A stretch of DNA of 63,703 nucleotides from Ectopseudomonas mendocina (GCF_007049795.1 NZ_SCFY01000025.1:1-63703), one strand, 5' to 3'; shown: positions 45,123-54,340, counted from the first letter of the stretch. Notes: generated by a model from the letters alone, not told the origin. Numbers and translations: made by a program.

Positions 45123-47222
45123 TCATTCGAACTGGTACTGCATGCCAGCGCCGACATACCAGGCGCGCTCCGGGCCAGGTTCGTAGTAGCGGCCGTTGCT
45201 GTCGCCGACGATCACCGAGCCGATGTATTCGCGATCCAGCAGGTTGTCGATGCGCAGCACCTGGTTGAAGGTCATTGCACCAACTTTCTGTTCGAAGCGT
45301 GCCTGCCAGTTGAACAGTGCGTAGCTGGGCGCGGTCTTGGCTGTGTTGCTGTCTTCGACATACAGCTGGCTGCGGTACAGGCCTTCGATGGCGGTGCTGA
45401 ACCAGTCCAGCGGTTGCCAGGCCAGCTCGCCAAACAGCGTGCGCGCGGGAATGCCTGGCAGGCGATTGCCCGACTCGATCAATCGGCCGTTGCTGGTGAA
45501 ATTCTTGCTGTAGGTGGCGTCGATCTGCGTATAGGCGAGGTTGGCGCGCAAGGTGTCGCTCAGGCGGCTTTCCAGGGCCAGTTCGACGCCGCGGCGGCGA
45601 GTCTGGGCGGCGTTCTGGAAGCGTGATCGGCCGCCGCTGGCTGATTCGACCACCAACTCGTCGTCGGTATCGATCTGAAACAGCGCCACTTGCAGGCTGG
45701 TGGCCTCGGCCAGGCGTGCCTTGAGGCCGACTTCTACCTGTTCGCTGGTGGCCGGTTGCAGGTCGAAGCCGAAGCTGTTGTCGGGGCCGGAGTAGGACAA
45801 CTCGTTCAGCGTCGGCGTCTCCACGCCCTTGCCCCAGCTGGTGTAGACATTCAGTCCTGGCAGCAGGGCGTAACTGGCGCCCAGGGTCGGCGTCAGTTCG
45901 CGGTAGGTCACCGAGCCACTATCGTCGCCATTGCTCAGGAAGCGGTCGTCCACGTCAAATTCCACCTGGCTGTGACGCAGGCCGGCCTGCAGCTCTAGCT
46001 TGCCCAGTTGCCAAGCGGCCTGGACGTAGGGCGACAGGCTGGTGACCTCGTTGTGCTCGTCGCGGCGCAGGTTGCCTTTTACGCCCAGGGTGCCGCCGGC
46101 GAAGTTTTCAAAACCCTGGCGGTCGTCTCGCGAATAGTCGTAATCCAGGCCGGTGGTGACGGTCATCAGGCTGTTGCCCAGGTCGAACGACTGAATCCAG
46201 CGGTTGCCGATGCCGTGAAAGCGGCGCTCGAAATCGATAACACCGCCCGAGTGCTTTTGGTCAGGATCTCTTGGTGGCAGTTGGGCGAGTCTTGGAATCG
46301 ACTGGTACTGAATCACCCGTCGCGTACCGCTATATAGCGTGCTTTGCCAGGTGCCGGCGGCAAAGCTGCGCTCGTAGTTGAGCGCGAACTGACGATGATC
46401 GACGGTCTTGCGTGTATCAAACTCCATTGCGCTGGGCACGGCGCTGCGGCGGTCGCTCTGCACCTGAGCCCAAGTCAGACCTTGCGGGTCTTGCGTGTCG
46501 TTCTGATCCAGCTCGCTGAAGCTCAAACTGAGCTTGCTGACATCGTCCGGATACAGGGTCAGCTTGGCGAAAGTCTTGTCGAGGATGGCGCCGCTGTGGT
46601 CGCGATAGCCGTCGGTCTCGAAGTGCGAGCGGTTGATGATGAAGCCAGCCTTGTCGTTGCCGCCTTCAGCTGCGACGCGGGTGCGACTGGTGCCGTAGGC
46701 GGCTTGCGAGGTGTCGAGCGATAGCTTGGGTGGACCTTCGCCATCGCGCGAGAATAGCTAGATGACCCCGCCAGAATTGCTGCCGTAGACGCTGGCGAAG
46801 GGGCCGCGCAGCACCTCGATACGTTCCAGGGTGTCGAGGTCGAAGGTCGCGGCCTGGCCTTGGCCATCGGGGTTGGACAGCGGCACACCGTCAGCCAGCA
46901 GCTTGATACCGCGAATGCCGAAGGCCGAACGGGCGCCGAAGCCGCGCGAGGATATCTGCAGGTCTTGCGCATAGTTCTGCCGGTTTTGCACCACCAGCCC
47001 CGGCACGCTGCCGAGCGCCTCGGACAGGTTGACGCCGGGTTTGCCGAGGGTGGCCTGTTCGGCATCGATGCGGTTGACGGAGAAGGGCAGTTGCCAGCCA
47101 CTGGCCTGATATCGGCTGCCGGTGACCACCAGCGGGTCGGCTTGGTAGGTGGCGTTTTCGGCCTGTGCAGTGAGTGACAAGAATAATGGGGGCAGCCAGA
47201 AGCAGGGGCTCAGCCGATACAT
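45123..47222 (-). pseudogene. TonB-dependent outer-membrane receptor, interrupted by one amber codon
   Basis: A single continuous frame of about 699 codons encodes a signal peptide (SPCFWLPPLFLSLTAQA), a plug domain (LVVTGSRYQASGWQLPF to LERIEVLRGPFASVYGSNSGG) and a 22-strand-type barrel ending in VGAGMQYQFE. A TAG codon at 46758-46760 falls right after GSNSGGVI, where relatives have Gln (GGVIQ). One C-to-T change from CAG would explain it. Reading frame, coding bias and homology continue unbroken downstream, so the damage is recent or the stop is read through. The barrel half is homologous to FecA-like receptors. It is divergent from the gluconate operon, with a shared 196-bp control region. 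Confidence 0.85.
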
Positions 47223-47354
47223 AAGCGAAATGTCTCTCTTGGGGCCGGTAGGCGATCTTGAACGTGTCAGCCAGCAGCGAGCCATAGCTGGACGATCATC
47301 ATTAATGAAAATGCTCTACGAAATGTTGCTAGGGGAGGGTTGTCGAACGATTTG

Positions 47355-47366
47355 GATAGCGCTAAC
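47355..47366. promoter_or_regulatory. GntR-type operator candidate
   Basis: GATAGCGCTAAC contains the palindromic core TAGCGCTA, typical in length and symmetry of LacI/GntR-family operators. It lies 53 bp before the gluconokinase-DctQ start and 132 bp from the start of the divergent TonB-receptor gene. A LacI-type regulator is encoded at the end of the same operon. The identical 12 bases recur at 47998-48009. Confidence 0.55.
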
Positions 47367-47418
47367 ATTCGGCTCAAACAATGAGCGGTACCACCTTGAT
47401 GGTGCCCATGGAGTTCCC

Positions 47419-48540
47419 ATGCAACAGCAGCCTCCCGCACTGCCTGCCCGTACCACCCTGGTGGTCATGGGTGTCAGTGGCTCCGGCAAGAGCGAGATCA
47501 GCCAGGCAGTCGCCACTGCCCTCGGTTGGCGTCATATCGAAGCCGATCATTTCCACCCCCCTGAGAACGTAGAGCGCATGCGCGCGGGCACCCCGCTGAG
47601 CGACGAAGACCGTCGCCACTGGCTGGATGCGCTGTGCGAGCAGATGCTGGCCGCGCAGGCCGCCGGTGAGTGCTTCGTGCTGGCCTGCTCGGCGCTCAAG
47701 CGCGCTTACCGCGAGCGCTTGCGTCGGGCGATTCCGGGATTGCAGTTCGTGCACCTGGATATCGATCACGCGACCGCTGTGCAGCGCGTGGGTGCTCGGC
47801 CTGGACATTTCATGCCGACTTCGCTGGTTGACAGCCAGTTCGCCACTCTCGAAAGCCCGGCAGGTGAACCATACGTACGTGTCGTCGATGCGCAGCAGTC
47901 GCGGCAAGCGTTGGTGGCCGAGATCCAGACCTGGGTACGTCGCGAAGCGGCGGAGGCCGTGTCGAGCCAGGCTCAGGATATGCTCGACAGCGAAATTGAT
48001 AGCGCTAACCAGGCGGCTCAGCTAGGTGCCGAACCGATCTATGAAGGTCGCGTCGCGCGCCTGTTCGATCGCCTGACCGATGGAATGATGGCGGTGCTGA
48101 TGGCCTTCATGGTGGTGGCGGTGTTCACCAACGTGGTGCTGCGCTACGCATTCGGCACGGGTTGGCCTGGCGCAGAAGAGTTGTCGCGGCTGGCCTTCGT
48201 CTGGCTGGTATTCGTCGGCGTGGCCTCTGGGATGCGGCGGGGTGAGCTGATGACATTCCGCATGGTTCGCGACCGCTTCCCGTTATTGGCGCAGCGGCTG
48301 GTGGATTCACTGAGCTGGATTCTCGTGGCAGGAGCGAGCCTGCTCTCGGCCTTGGGCGCCTGGAATCAGGTGCAGTTCGGTTGGGGCAACGTCAGTACGG
48401 TGGTTGGTTACCCAGTGGTGCTGGCGATGCTACCGGTGCTGGCGAGCATGCTGGTGCTGGCGATTCTCGCCGTGGTGCAGCTGATCAACCTCTGGCGGCG
48501 TACGCCGCAGCCGGCCCTGAGTCAGGCGCACATCGAATGA
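47419..48540 (+). CDS. Gluconokinase fused to TRAP transporter small permease (GntK-DctQ)
   Basis: 373 residues with two unrelated halves. Residues 1 to about 178 are a GntK-type gluconokinase: P-loop VMGVSGSGKSE near 17-26, EADHFHPPENVERMRAGTPLSDEDRRHWLD, VLACSALKRAYRERLR and the C-terminal PAGEPYVRVVDAQQS. A linker of about 35 residues follows, then a DctQ-type small TRAP permease (about 215-373) with four membrane helices (MMAVLMAFMVVAVFTNVVLRYAFG, WPGAEELSRLAFVWLVFVGVASG, SWILVAGASLLSAL and PVLASMLVLAILAVVQLI). The frame is continuous, with no stop or start signal between the parts. The ATG at 47419 has GGAG six bases upstream. DctM and DctP genes follow. It may phosphorylate gluconate at the membrane as it enters; that is inference. 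Confidence 0.88.
   Translation: MQQQPPALPARTTLVVMGVSGSGKSEISQAVATALGWRHIEADHFHPPENVERMRAGTPLSDEDRRHWLDALCEQMLAAQAAGECFVLACSALKRAYRERLRRAIPGLQFVHLDIDHATAVQRVGARPGHFMPTSLVDSQFATLESPAGEPYVRVVDAQQSRQALVAEIQTWVRREAAEAVSSQAQDMLDSEIDSANQAAQLGAEPIYEGRVARLFDRLTDGMMAVLMAFMVVAVFTNVVLRYAFGTGWPGAEELSRLAFVWLVFVGVASGMRRGELMTFRMVRDRFPLLAQRLVDSLSWILVAGASLLSALGAWNQVQFGWGNVSTVVGYPVVLAMLPVLASMLVLAILAVVQLINLWRRTPQPALSQAHIE
47998..48009. promoter_or_regulatory. Second copy of the GATAGCGCTAAC motif, inside the linker-coding region
   Basis: The same 12 bases as at 47355-47366 occur 643 bp downstream, in the codons for the linker between kinase and permease halves (DSANQ). LacI-family repressors often use an auxiliary operator within the first gene and loop the DNA. 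Coincidence is possible but unlikely for an exact 12-bp match with a palindromic core. Confidence 0.4.
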
Positions 48541-48589
48541 TGCTGGCTCCATTCCAACAAGACGGGCACTGCCCACCGAGGACCTGCCG

Positions 48590-49867
48590 ATGACTGTCGC
48601 GGTATTTCTTTCTTCCCTGCTGGGGTTCATGGCATTCGGCATGCCCATCGCCTTTGCCCTGATCCTTACCGCGGCCGTACTGATGTGGTACCTGGATTTC
48701 TGGGACGTGCAGTTGCTGGCGCAGAATCTGCTGGCCGGCGCTGACAGCTTCCCGCTGCTGGCGGTACCTTTCTTCATCCTGGCCGGGGAGCTGATGAACG
48801 CCGGCGGTATTTCTCGCCGCATCATCGCCATGGCCCAGGCTTACTTTGGCCACCTGCGCGGAGGCCTCGGTTACGTTGCCATCGCCGCTGCCGTGCTGCT
48901 GGCCAGTATGTCAGGTTCGGCACTGGCCGATACTGCGGCACTGGCCACCTTGCTGTTGCCGATGATGCGCCAGCGTGGTTATCCCGTGCATTCCTCGGCG
49001 GGCCTGGTAGCCGCTGGCGGCATCATCGCGCCAATCATTCCGCCATCGATGCCGTTCGTGATTTACGGTGTGGTCACCAACACCTCCATCAGCCAGCTAT
49101 TCATGGCGGGGCTGGTGCCGGGGCTGATCATGGGCGCAGGCCTGATCGTCGCCTGGACGCTGATCGCCCGCGGTTTCACCGAGCCGACGCCGCCCAAGGC
49201 CACCGCTGCCGAGCGTCGCCGTGTGCTGATCGATGGCGCTGCTGCCTTGTTGTTGCCGGTGATCATCGTTGGCGGTCTGCGCTTCGGCATCTTCACGCCC
49301 ACCGAAGCGGCGGTTGTCGCTGCGGTGTATGCCTTGGCCGTTTCCACCTTGCTCTACCGTGAGCTGAGCTGGAACGATCTGATGGAGACCCTGACCCGTG
49401 CCAGCCGCACCACGGCGTCGGTGATGTTCCTTTGCGCCGCGGCCACTGTATCGGCCTACATGATCACCCTGGCCCAGCTGCCGGACGAGATCGGCGCCAT
49501 GCTCGGGCCACTGGCTGATCATCCAAGACTGCTGGTACTGGCGATCATGTTGCTGATGATCGCGGTAGGCATGGTGCTCGACCTGACGCCGACCATCCTG
49601 ATTCTGGCACCGGTGCTGGCGCCTATCGCGATCAAGGCTGGCGTCGATCCGGTGTACTTCGGTGTGATGTTCGTACTGATCGGCTCCATCGGCCTGATCA
49701 CCCCGCCAGTTGGCACGGTACTCAACGTCGTCGGCGGTATCGGCAAGTTGCGCATGGAAGTGCTGGTACGCGGCGTCATGCCGTTCTTCCTGATCTATCT
49801 GATCATCGTCGCGGTGCTGGTGGCATTCCCGTCCATCGTTACCGTGCCGTTGGCCTGGTTGCGCTGA
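48590..49867 (+). CDS. TRAP transporter large permease DctM
   Basis: 425-residue transport subunit with about 12 membrane helices. The DctM pattern is seen in FMAFGMPIAFALILTAAVLMWY, LAVPFFILAGELMNAGGISRRI, ASMSGSALADTAALATLLLPMM and LVAAGGIIAPIIPPSMPFVIYGVVT. It imports the substrate with sodium or proton and is joined by the DctQ half of the preceding protein and by DctP. The 50-bp gap to the fusion gene suggests cotranscription. The substrate is probably gluconate or a related sugar acid because of the kinase and regulator in the operon. Confidence 0.93.
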   Translation: MTVAVFLSSLLGFMAFGMPIAFALILTAAVLMWYLDFWDVQLLAQNLLAGADSFPLLAVPFFILAGELMNAGGISRRIIAMAQAYFGHLRGGLGYVAIAAAVLLASMSGSALADTAALATLLLPMMRQRGYPVHSSAGLVAAGGIIAPIIPPSMPFVIYGVVTNTSISQLFMAGLVPGLIMGAGLIVAWTLIARGFTEPTPPKATAAERRRVLIDGAAALLLPVIIVGGLRFGIFTPTEAAVVAAVYALAVSTLLYRELSWNDLMETLTRASRTTASVMFLCAAATVSAYMITLAQLPDEIGAMLGPLADHPRLLVLAIMLLMIAVGMVLDLTPTILILAPVLAPIAIKAGVDPVYFGVMFVLIGSIGLITPPVGTVLNVVGGIGKLRMEVLVRGVMPFFLIYLIIVAVLVAFPSIVTVPLAWLR

Positions 49868-49924
49868 GTTGACCCAGCGGCGCTGGCGCGCCGTCATCAT
49901 TCACAACAATAAGAGGTAGTCCCG

Positions 49925-50938
49925 ATGAAACGTCCACTGCTCGCCATCCTCACTGCTGCCATGCTGTGCAGCCCGCTCGCCAGTTTCACTGCCCATGCCG
50001 ATGACGTGCGTTCGCGCATGATCCGCTTCGGTTATGGTCTCAACGAGAACAGCAACCAGGGCCGTGCGGCCAAGCTGTTCGCCGAAGAGGTGGCCAAGGC
50101 TTCCGACGGCAAACTCAAGGTGCGCACGTTCGGCGCCGCCAGCCTGGGTTCCGACGACCAGATGCAGAGCGCACTGATCGGTGGCGCGCAGGAAATGATG
50201 GTCGGTTCTACCGCGACTCTGGTGGGTATCACCAAGGAAATGGCGGTGTGGGACACGCCGTTCCTGTTCAGCAGCGCCGAGCAAGCCGATGCCGTGCTCG
50301 ACGGCCCGGTGGGCCGCCAGGTCATGGACAAGCTGGAAGAGAAAGGCCTGGTCGGCTTGGTGTACTGGGAAAACGGCTTCCGTAACCTGACCAACAACAG
50401 TCGCCCGATCAGCAAGCTGGAGGACTTCTCCGGGGTCAAGTTGCGCGTGATGCCCAACCCGGTGTTTCTCGAGACCTTCAAGCTGATGGGCGCCAACGCG
50501 GTGCCGCTGCCGTTCTCCGAGCTGTTCACCGCGCTGGAGACCAAGGCCGTCGACGGCCAGGAAAACCCGTTCAACACCATCCTCTCCTCGAAGTTCTACG
50601 AGGTGCAGAAGTACCTGACCGTGACCAATCACGTGTACAGCCCGTGGATCGTCACCGTGTCCAAGCGCTGGTGGGATGGCCTTTCGCAGACCGAGCAGAA
50701 CATCCTGCTGGAGGCGGCCAAGAAGGCGCGTGACTTCGAGCGCAAGGATACCCGCGAGGAGGCAGCCCGCGCCCTGGCCGAGCTGAAAGAGAAGGGTATG
50801 CAGATCAACGAAGTGGTGCCAGCCGAAGTGCAGCGCATGCGTGAGCAGGCCGCGCCGGCGATCCAGAAAGTTGTCGATACGGTGGGCCAGCAACTGTTCG
50901 ATCAGGTCCAGGCTGAAGCCGAGAAGGCCGCTCTATAA
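49925..50938 (+). CDS. TRAP transporter substrate-binding protein DctP
   Basis: 337-residue periplasmic binding protein with signal peptide (LLAILTAAMLCSPLASFTAHA). DctP features include YGLNENSNQGRAAKLFAEEVAKASDGKLKVRTFGAASLGSDDQMQSALIGGAQEMM and the conserved Arg region DFSGVKLRVMPNPVFLETFKLMGANAVPLPFSELFTALETKAVDGQENP, where the carboxylate of the ligand is usually held. AAGAGG precedes the ATG. It follows dctM by 57 bp. Confidence 0.93.
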   Translation: MKRPLLAILTAAMLCSPLASFTAHADDVRSRMIRFGYGLNENSNQGRAAKLFAEEVAKASDGKLKVRTFGAASLGSDDQMQSALIGGAQEMMVGSTATLVGITKEMAVWDTPFLFSSAEQADAVLDGPVGRQVMDKLEEKGLVGLVYWENGFRNLTNNSRPISKLEDFSGVKLRVMPNPVFLETFKLMGANAVPLPFSELFTALETKAVDGQENPFNTILSSKFYEVQKYLTVTNHVYSPWIVTVSKRWWDGLSQTEQNILLEAAKKARDFERKDTREEAARALAELKEKGMQINEVVPAEVQRMREQAAPAIQKVVDTVGQQLFDQVQAEAEKAAL

Positions 50939-51117
50939 GAACTTGCCCATGTTCAGGTGCGACTGACGCGCAGCCGATCGTGGGCAGGTTTGCAGTTTCG
51001 CGGGGCACGCAGGTGGTAACGCTCCTTGCATGGTGACGTTACCCCGGGCGGCGTGTCCCGCGCTTTATTCATCGGCGGGGCTGGTAGAATCGCACACTGG
51101 TAAACAATGGAGGCGCT

Positions 51118-52137
51118 ATGACTCAACGCCGTCGCCGGTCCGCCGAACGCGTCACCCTGTCCGATGTGGCCAAGGCAGCAGGCTGTTCGCTGATGTCTGC
51201 CTCGCGCGCCCTGTCGCAGCCGGGGCGGGTTTCCGATGCGCTGCGCGAGCAGGTGATGCGCGCGGCCCAGTCGCTGGGCTACGTGCCCAACCCTGCCGCG
51301 CGGGCGCTGGCCAGTTCGCGTTCGAACCTGGTGGCGGTGGTGATTCCGTCGCTGTCCAACTCGGTGTTCGTCGATACCGTCGAGGCCATCCAGCGTGTGC
51401 TGATGCCGGCCGGCTTCGAGATGATGATTGGCGTCAGCCACTATCGGGTGGAGGAGGACGAGCGCCTGCTGCGCTCCTACTTGGCGCACCAGCCAGCTGG
51501 GCTCTTGCTTACGGGGTTCGAGCGCAGCGATGCGGCGCGGGAAGTCCTCGGCGCCAGCAGTTGCCCGTTGGTAACGCTGATGGAGCTGAGCGAGGAGCCG
51601 GAGGACTACTGCGTCGGTTTCTCTCAGGTAGACGCTGGCGCCGCCATGACCCGTGCCCTGGTGCAGCGTGGTTACCGCCATATCGCCTTCGCCGCGGCGC
51701 AGCTCGATCCGCGTACCTTGCAGCGTGCCGAGGGCTATCGCCAGGTGATGCAGTACCTCAATCGCCACGACCCGGCGCTGGAGCTGCTGACACCGCAGTT
51801 GTCATCCATCGGCCTGGGCGCCGAACTGCTCGACCGCCTGCTGGCGCAGCAGCCGCAGATCGATGCGGTGTTCTTCAACAACGACGACCTGGCCATGGGT
51901 GCGCTGTTCCGCGCCCGGCAACTGGGTCTGGATGTGCCAGGGCGTCTGGCTATCGCCGGCTTCAACGATCTGCCTGCGGCGGCCTGGATGCATCCGGCCT
52001 TGAGCACCGTGCGTACCACGCGTGGGCGTATCGGCGAGCTGGCGGCGAACATGCTGCTGGCGCTGATGCGTGGTGAAATGCCGGAACAGCACTGCATTGA
52101 CGTCGGTTTCGAACTGGTGATGCGCGACAGCGCCTGA
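51118..52137 (+). CDS. LacI-family regulator, GntR-type
   Basis: 339 residues. The N-terminal LacI helix-turn-helix is RVTLSDVAKAAGCSLMSASRALSQPGRVSDALREQVMRAAQSLGYVPNPAARALAS with hinge helix, followed by a periplasmic-binding-like effector domain (NLVAVVIPSLSNSVFVDTVEAIQ to STVRTTRGRIGELAANMLLALMRG). It most resembles GntR repressors of gluconate genes. It lies 179 bp after dctP and could be part of the operon or have its own promoter. Its likely operator core TAGCGCTA is found upstream of and inside the first gene. It converges on the foldase gene with two bases between stop codons. Confidence 0.9.
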   Translation: MTQRRRRSAERVTLSDVAKAAGCSLMSASRALSQPGRVSDALREQVMRAAQSLGYVPNPAARALASSRSNLVAVVIPSLSNSVFVDTVEAIQRVLMPAGFEMMIGVSHYRVEEDERLLRSYLAHQPAGLLLTGFERSDAAREVLGASSCPLVTLMELSEEPEDYCVGFSQVDAGAAMTRALVQRGYRHIAFAAAQLDPRTLQRAEGYRQVMQYLNRHDPALELLTPQLSSIGLGAELLDRLLAQQPQIDAVFFNNDDLAMGALFRARQLGLDVPGRLAIAGFNDLPAAAWMHPALSTVRTTRGRIGELAANMLLALMRGEMPEQHCIDVGFELVMRDSA

Positions 52138-52139
52138 CG

Positions 52140-53168
52140 CTACTGCTTCTTGCTAGCGGCTGCCAATTGCTCGGCGGCATCCAGGCGCAGGCGTTCACGC
52201 TCATCGAAGCGTTCGGCGGCCAGTGCCTCGATGGCCGCACGTTTGTCACCCGCGCTGAGGCCTTCGCTGGCATCGATTCGCGCTTTCTCTGCGAGATAGC
52301 CATCCAGGCGTTTCTGCCAGTTCTGCCGCTGGCTATCCAGCGCCTCCAGGCGCGTGGTGGCTTCGGCGCCGACCAGTTGCTGACGCATCTGGCGGATCTG
52401 CGCGGCGCTGGCGCCCTCGGCCTGCAGTCGGGCCGTGTTCTGCCGCAGTTCCTGTTGCAATTGCGGCAATATGGCGTCCTGCAGCTCTTCCGGCAGGGAG
52501 GCGCGCAGGCGGTCGACGGCAACGCCTTTTTCCTCTGCGCTCATTTTGCCGTCGTGCTGGATAGCCAGGCGTTCCAGGGTGAAGCGGTTGTAGCCTTCCT
52601 CACGGGCGAAGAAGGCCTGGTGCGTCTCGTTGTCGAACAGGCGCGCGCGCAGCGCTTGCACGGCAGTTTCGCGCTGGCGCATGGCATCCAGATTGGACAT
52701 TTGCGGCAGGTCGCGCTCCAGAATCACCAGCTCGCGCTTGTAGCTCAGGTATTGCTCCAGCAGCGTCTGTGCGCGGGTTCGCGCCGGCTCCTGTAATTGG
52801 CTGTCGATGTAGCTGCGCAGACGTGAAACGCTGGCATCCAGGCTTTCTTCACCGATGCTGGCAAGGAAGTAATCGAAGATCCGCCGGATATCTTCGCTGA
52901 TGATCAGGTTGCCGGCGGCATCCACGCGAAAGCTACCGTCGACTTCGGTGCCTACGAAGGAGCTGGGCAGGGCCAGCTTGGCAACTTTCTTCGGTCTGCC
53001 TTCGTTGGTCGGCGTTACGTCCTCTGCAGTCGATTCTGCCGCGGATGGTGCCGCAGTCACGGCGGCGGGGGGAGGGAGTTGAGTGGGTTGATGGCCGGGT
53101 TGCAGGTAAAGCATCAACACCAGGCTGGCGGCGATCAGTAACGGCAGGGCGAACAGGGTTTTCTTCAC
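52140..53168 (-). CDS. Lipase-specific foldase (lipase chaperone)
   Basis: 342-residue steric chaperone anchored in the inner membrane that folds the lipase in the periplasm. One N-terminal membrane helix (FALPLLIAASLVLMLYL) is followed by an Ala/Pro/Thr-rich linker and helical lobes. The foldase signature RxxFDYFLA is present as RRIFDYFLASIGEES near residues 90-104. Encoded 126 bp downstream of the lipase gene in the same direction, as in all lip-lif pairs. It corresponds to LipH/LipB/Lif in other species. Confidence 0.93.
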   Translation of the reverse strand: MKKTLFALPLLIAASLVLMLYLQPGHQPTQLPPPAAVTAAPSAAESTAEDVTPTNEGRPKKVAKLALPSSFVGTEVDGSFRVDAAGNLIISEDIRRIFDYFLASIGEESLDASVSRLRSYIDSQLQEPARTRAQTLLEQYLSYKRELVILERDLPQMSNLDAMRQRETAVQALRARLFDNETHQAFFAREEGYNRFTLERLAIQHDGKMSAEEKGVAVDRLRASLPEELQDAILPQLQQELRQNTARLQAEGASAAQIRQMRQQLVGAEATTRLEALDSQRQNWQKRLDGYLAEKARIDASEGLSAGDKRAAIEALAAERFDERERLRLDAAEQLAAASKKQ

Positions 53169-53261
53169 GGCAGGTTCCAGTAAGGCGTCTGAACCATTGC
53201 TCAGCGCTAATGCCTCGTAAGGTGAACTGTGTGAACCGACATGCCGATGTTTCCAGCATCC

Positions 53262-53282
53262 GGTGCGCGCGGCGCACCCTAC
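53262..53282. repeat. Palindromic repeat in the lipase-foldase gap
   Basis: GGTGCGC and GCGCACC form a 7-bp stem around a 3-base spacer, followed by CTAC. It resembles a short intergenic repeat (GTAGGGTGCGCC-type) common in this group of Pseudomonas; a related copy is at 63409-63431. Seated between cotranscribed genes, it may lower foldase expression relative to lipase. Confidence 0.5.
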
Positions 53283-53294
53283 AAGGCGTGGCGG

Positions 53295-54248
53295 TCAGAG
53301 CCCAGCGTCCTTCAGGCGGTTGGCGTGCTGGCGGTAGACCGTCACCGGGTCGGTCTCGAACAGGCTGGTCAGGCCCAGGGTCTGGTTGACCTCGTCGAGG
53401 TGGTTCATCCGGTAGTTGTTACGAATCACCTGGCCCATGCGCGAGCTGCAGCGACCGACTAGGCCGTCGTTGGCTTCGTTGCCGAAGGTCAGCGAGGACG
53501 CGCCCATCAGCAGGTCGCTTGGGTCGAGCAGGTTGGTCAGCGGGCTGGTGCCGCTCCAGGAGTAGTAACGCACGCCATTGACGCTGTAGGCGCCTTCGCC
53601 GCAGGCGCTGGTGGGAATGCCTTGCGGAAACTTGGCATTGAAGCGCGCGGCGCCCTGGCTATTGAGCGATTCCAGTGAGCCCAGTGCATTCTGTGGCGTG
53701 GTGCTGGAGCTGCCGGAAAGGAAGTTGATCAGCGTCCCCAGGCCGTTGACGATGCCCACCAGCAGCGGCGTGGCGACCGGGCCGGCGGGGCCATCGCTGA
53801 TGCCCTTGAGGAAGTCGGCGGCGGCCGAACCCTTGTGCGGCGCGCCGACGCTGGTAACCGATGCGACCAGATCCGGGCGCACGGCGGCGACGTAGCGGGT
53901 GGTCGGGCCACCGTGGCTGTGGCCGATCAGGTTGACCTTGCCTTTGCCGCTGATGGCGACGATATCCTCGACCTGCTGCAGCAATTGCTCGCCGCGTGCT
54001 TCTGAGGTGTCCAGCTGGCTGACTTCGGTGACATAGACGCTGGCGCCATCGCGGCGCAGAGCGGCCGGGATACCGTACCAGTAGTCGACGCCGAGGATGC
54101 TGTCGAAACCGAGCATGCCGTGGCCTAGGACGATGGGGTACTTGGTCTGGGTATAGCCGGATGAACCGAACCAGAAAGCCTGGGTCTGGCCACTGGCGAG
54201 CAGGCCGGTACCGAGACAGAGGGCGAGCAGGGTTTTATTGTTTTTCAT
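53295..54248 (-). CDS. Secreted triacylglycerol lipase (family I.1)
   Basis: 317 residues: signal peptide 1-24 (ending QTQA) and a mature enzyme beginning FWFGSSGYTQTKYPIVLGHGML. Catalytic Ser111 in IGHSHGGPTTRYVA, Asp in NEANDGLVGR and His in YRMNHLDEVNQ form the triad. The Cys in TSACGEG and in VGRCSS would make the usual disulfide. It belongs to the foldase-dependent Pseudomonas lipases exported by Sec and a type II system. A sigma54-type promoter lies about 95 bp upstream, like that of P. aeruginosa lipA. Confidence 0.95.
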   Translation of the reverse strand: MKNNKTLLALCLGTGLLASGQTQAFWFGSSGYTQTKYPIVLGHGMLGFDSILGVDYWYGIPAALRRDGASVYVTEVSQLDTSEARGEQLLQQVEDIVAISGKGKVNLIGHSHGGPTTRYVAAVRPDLVASVTSVGAPHKGSAAADFLKGISDGPAGPVATPLLVGIVNGLGTLINFLSGSSSTTPQNALGSLESLNSQGAARFNAKFPQGIPTSACGEGAYSVNGVRYYSWSGTSPLTNLLDPSDLLMGASSLTFGNEANDGLVGRCSSRMGQVIRNNYRMNHLDEVNQTLGLTSLFETDPVTVYRQHANRLKDAGL

Positions 54249-54340
54249 GGGCGCTCTCGATGGATTTTGTTGAGGCAGTCAGCTGCTTCCAGCAACACAA
54301 ATCACGCCCATCCTGTGGCGCGTACGGCGCAAGATTGAGG

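Noticed and set aside
46559..47101. Alternative frame overlapping the TonB-receptor stop, as a sign of a frameshift
   Set aside because: The receptor reads in one frame on both sides of the amber codon; the overlapping frame gives an Arg/Pro/Ser-rich product without homology. No frameshift is needed.
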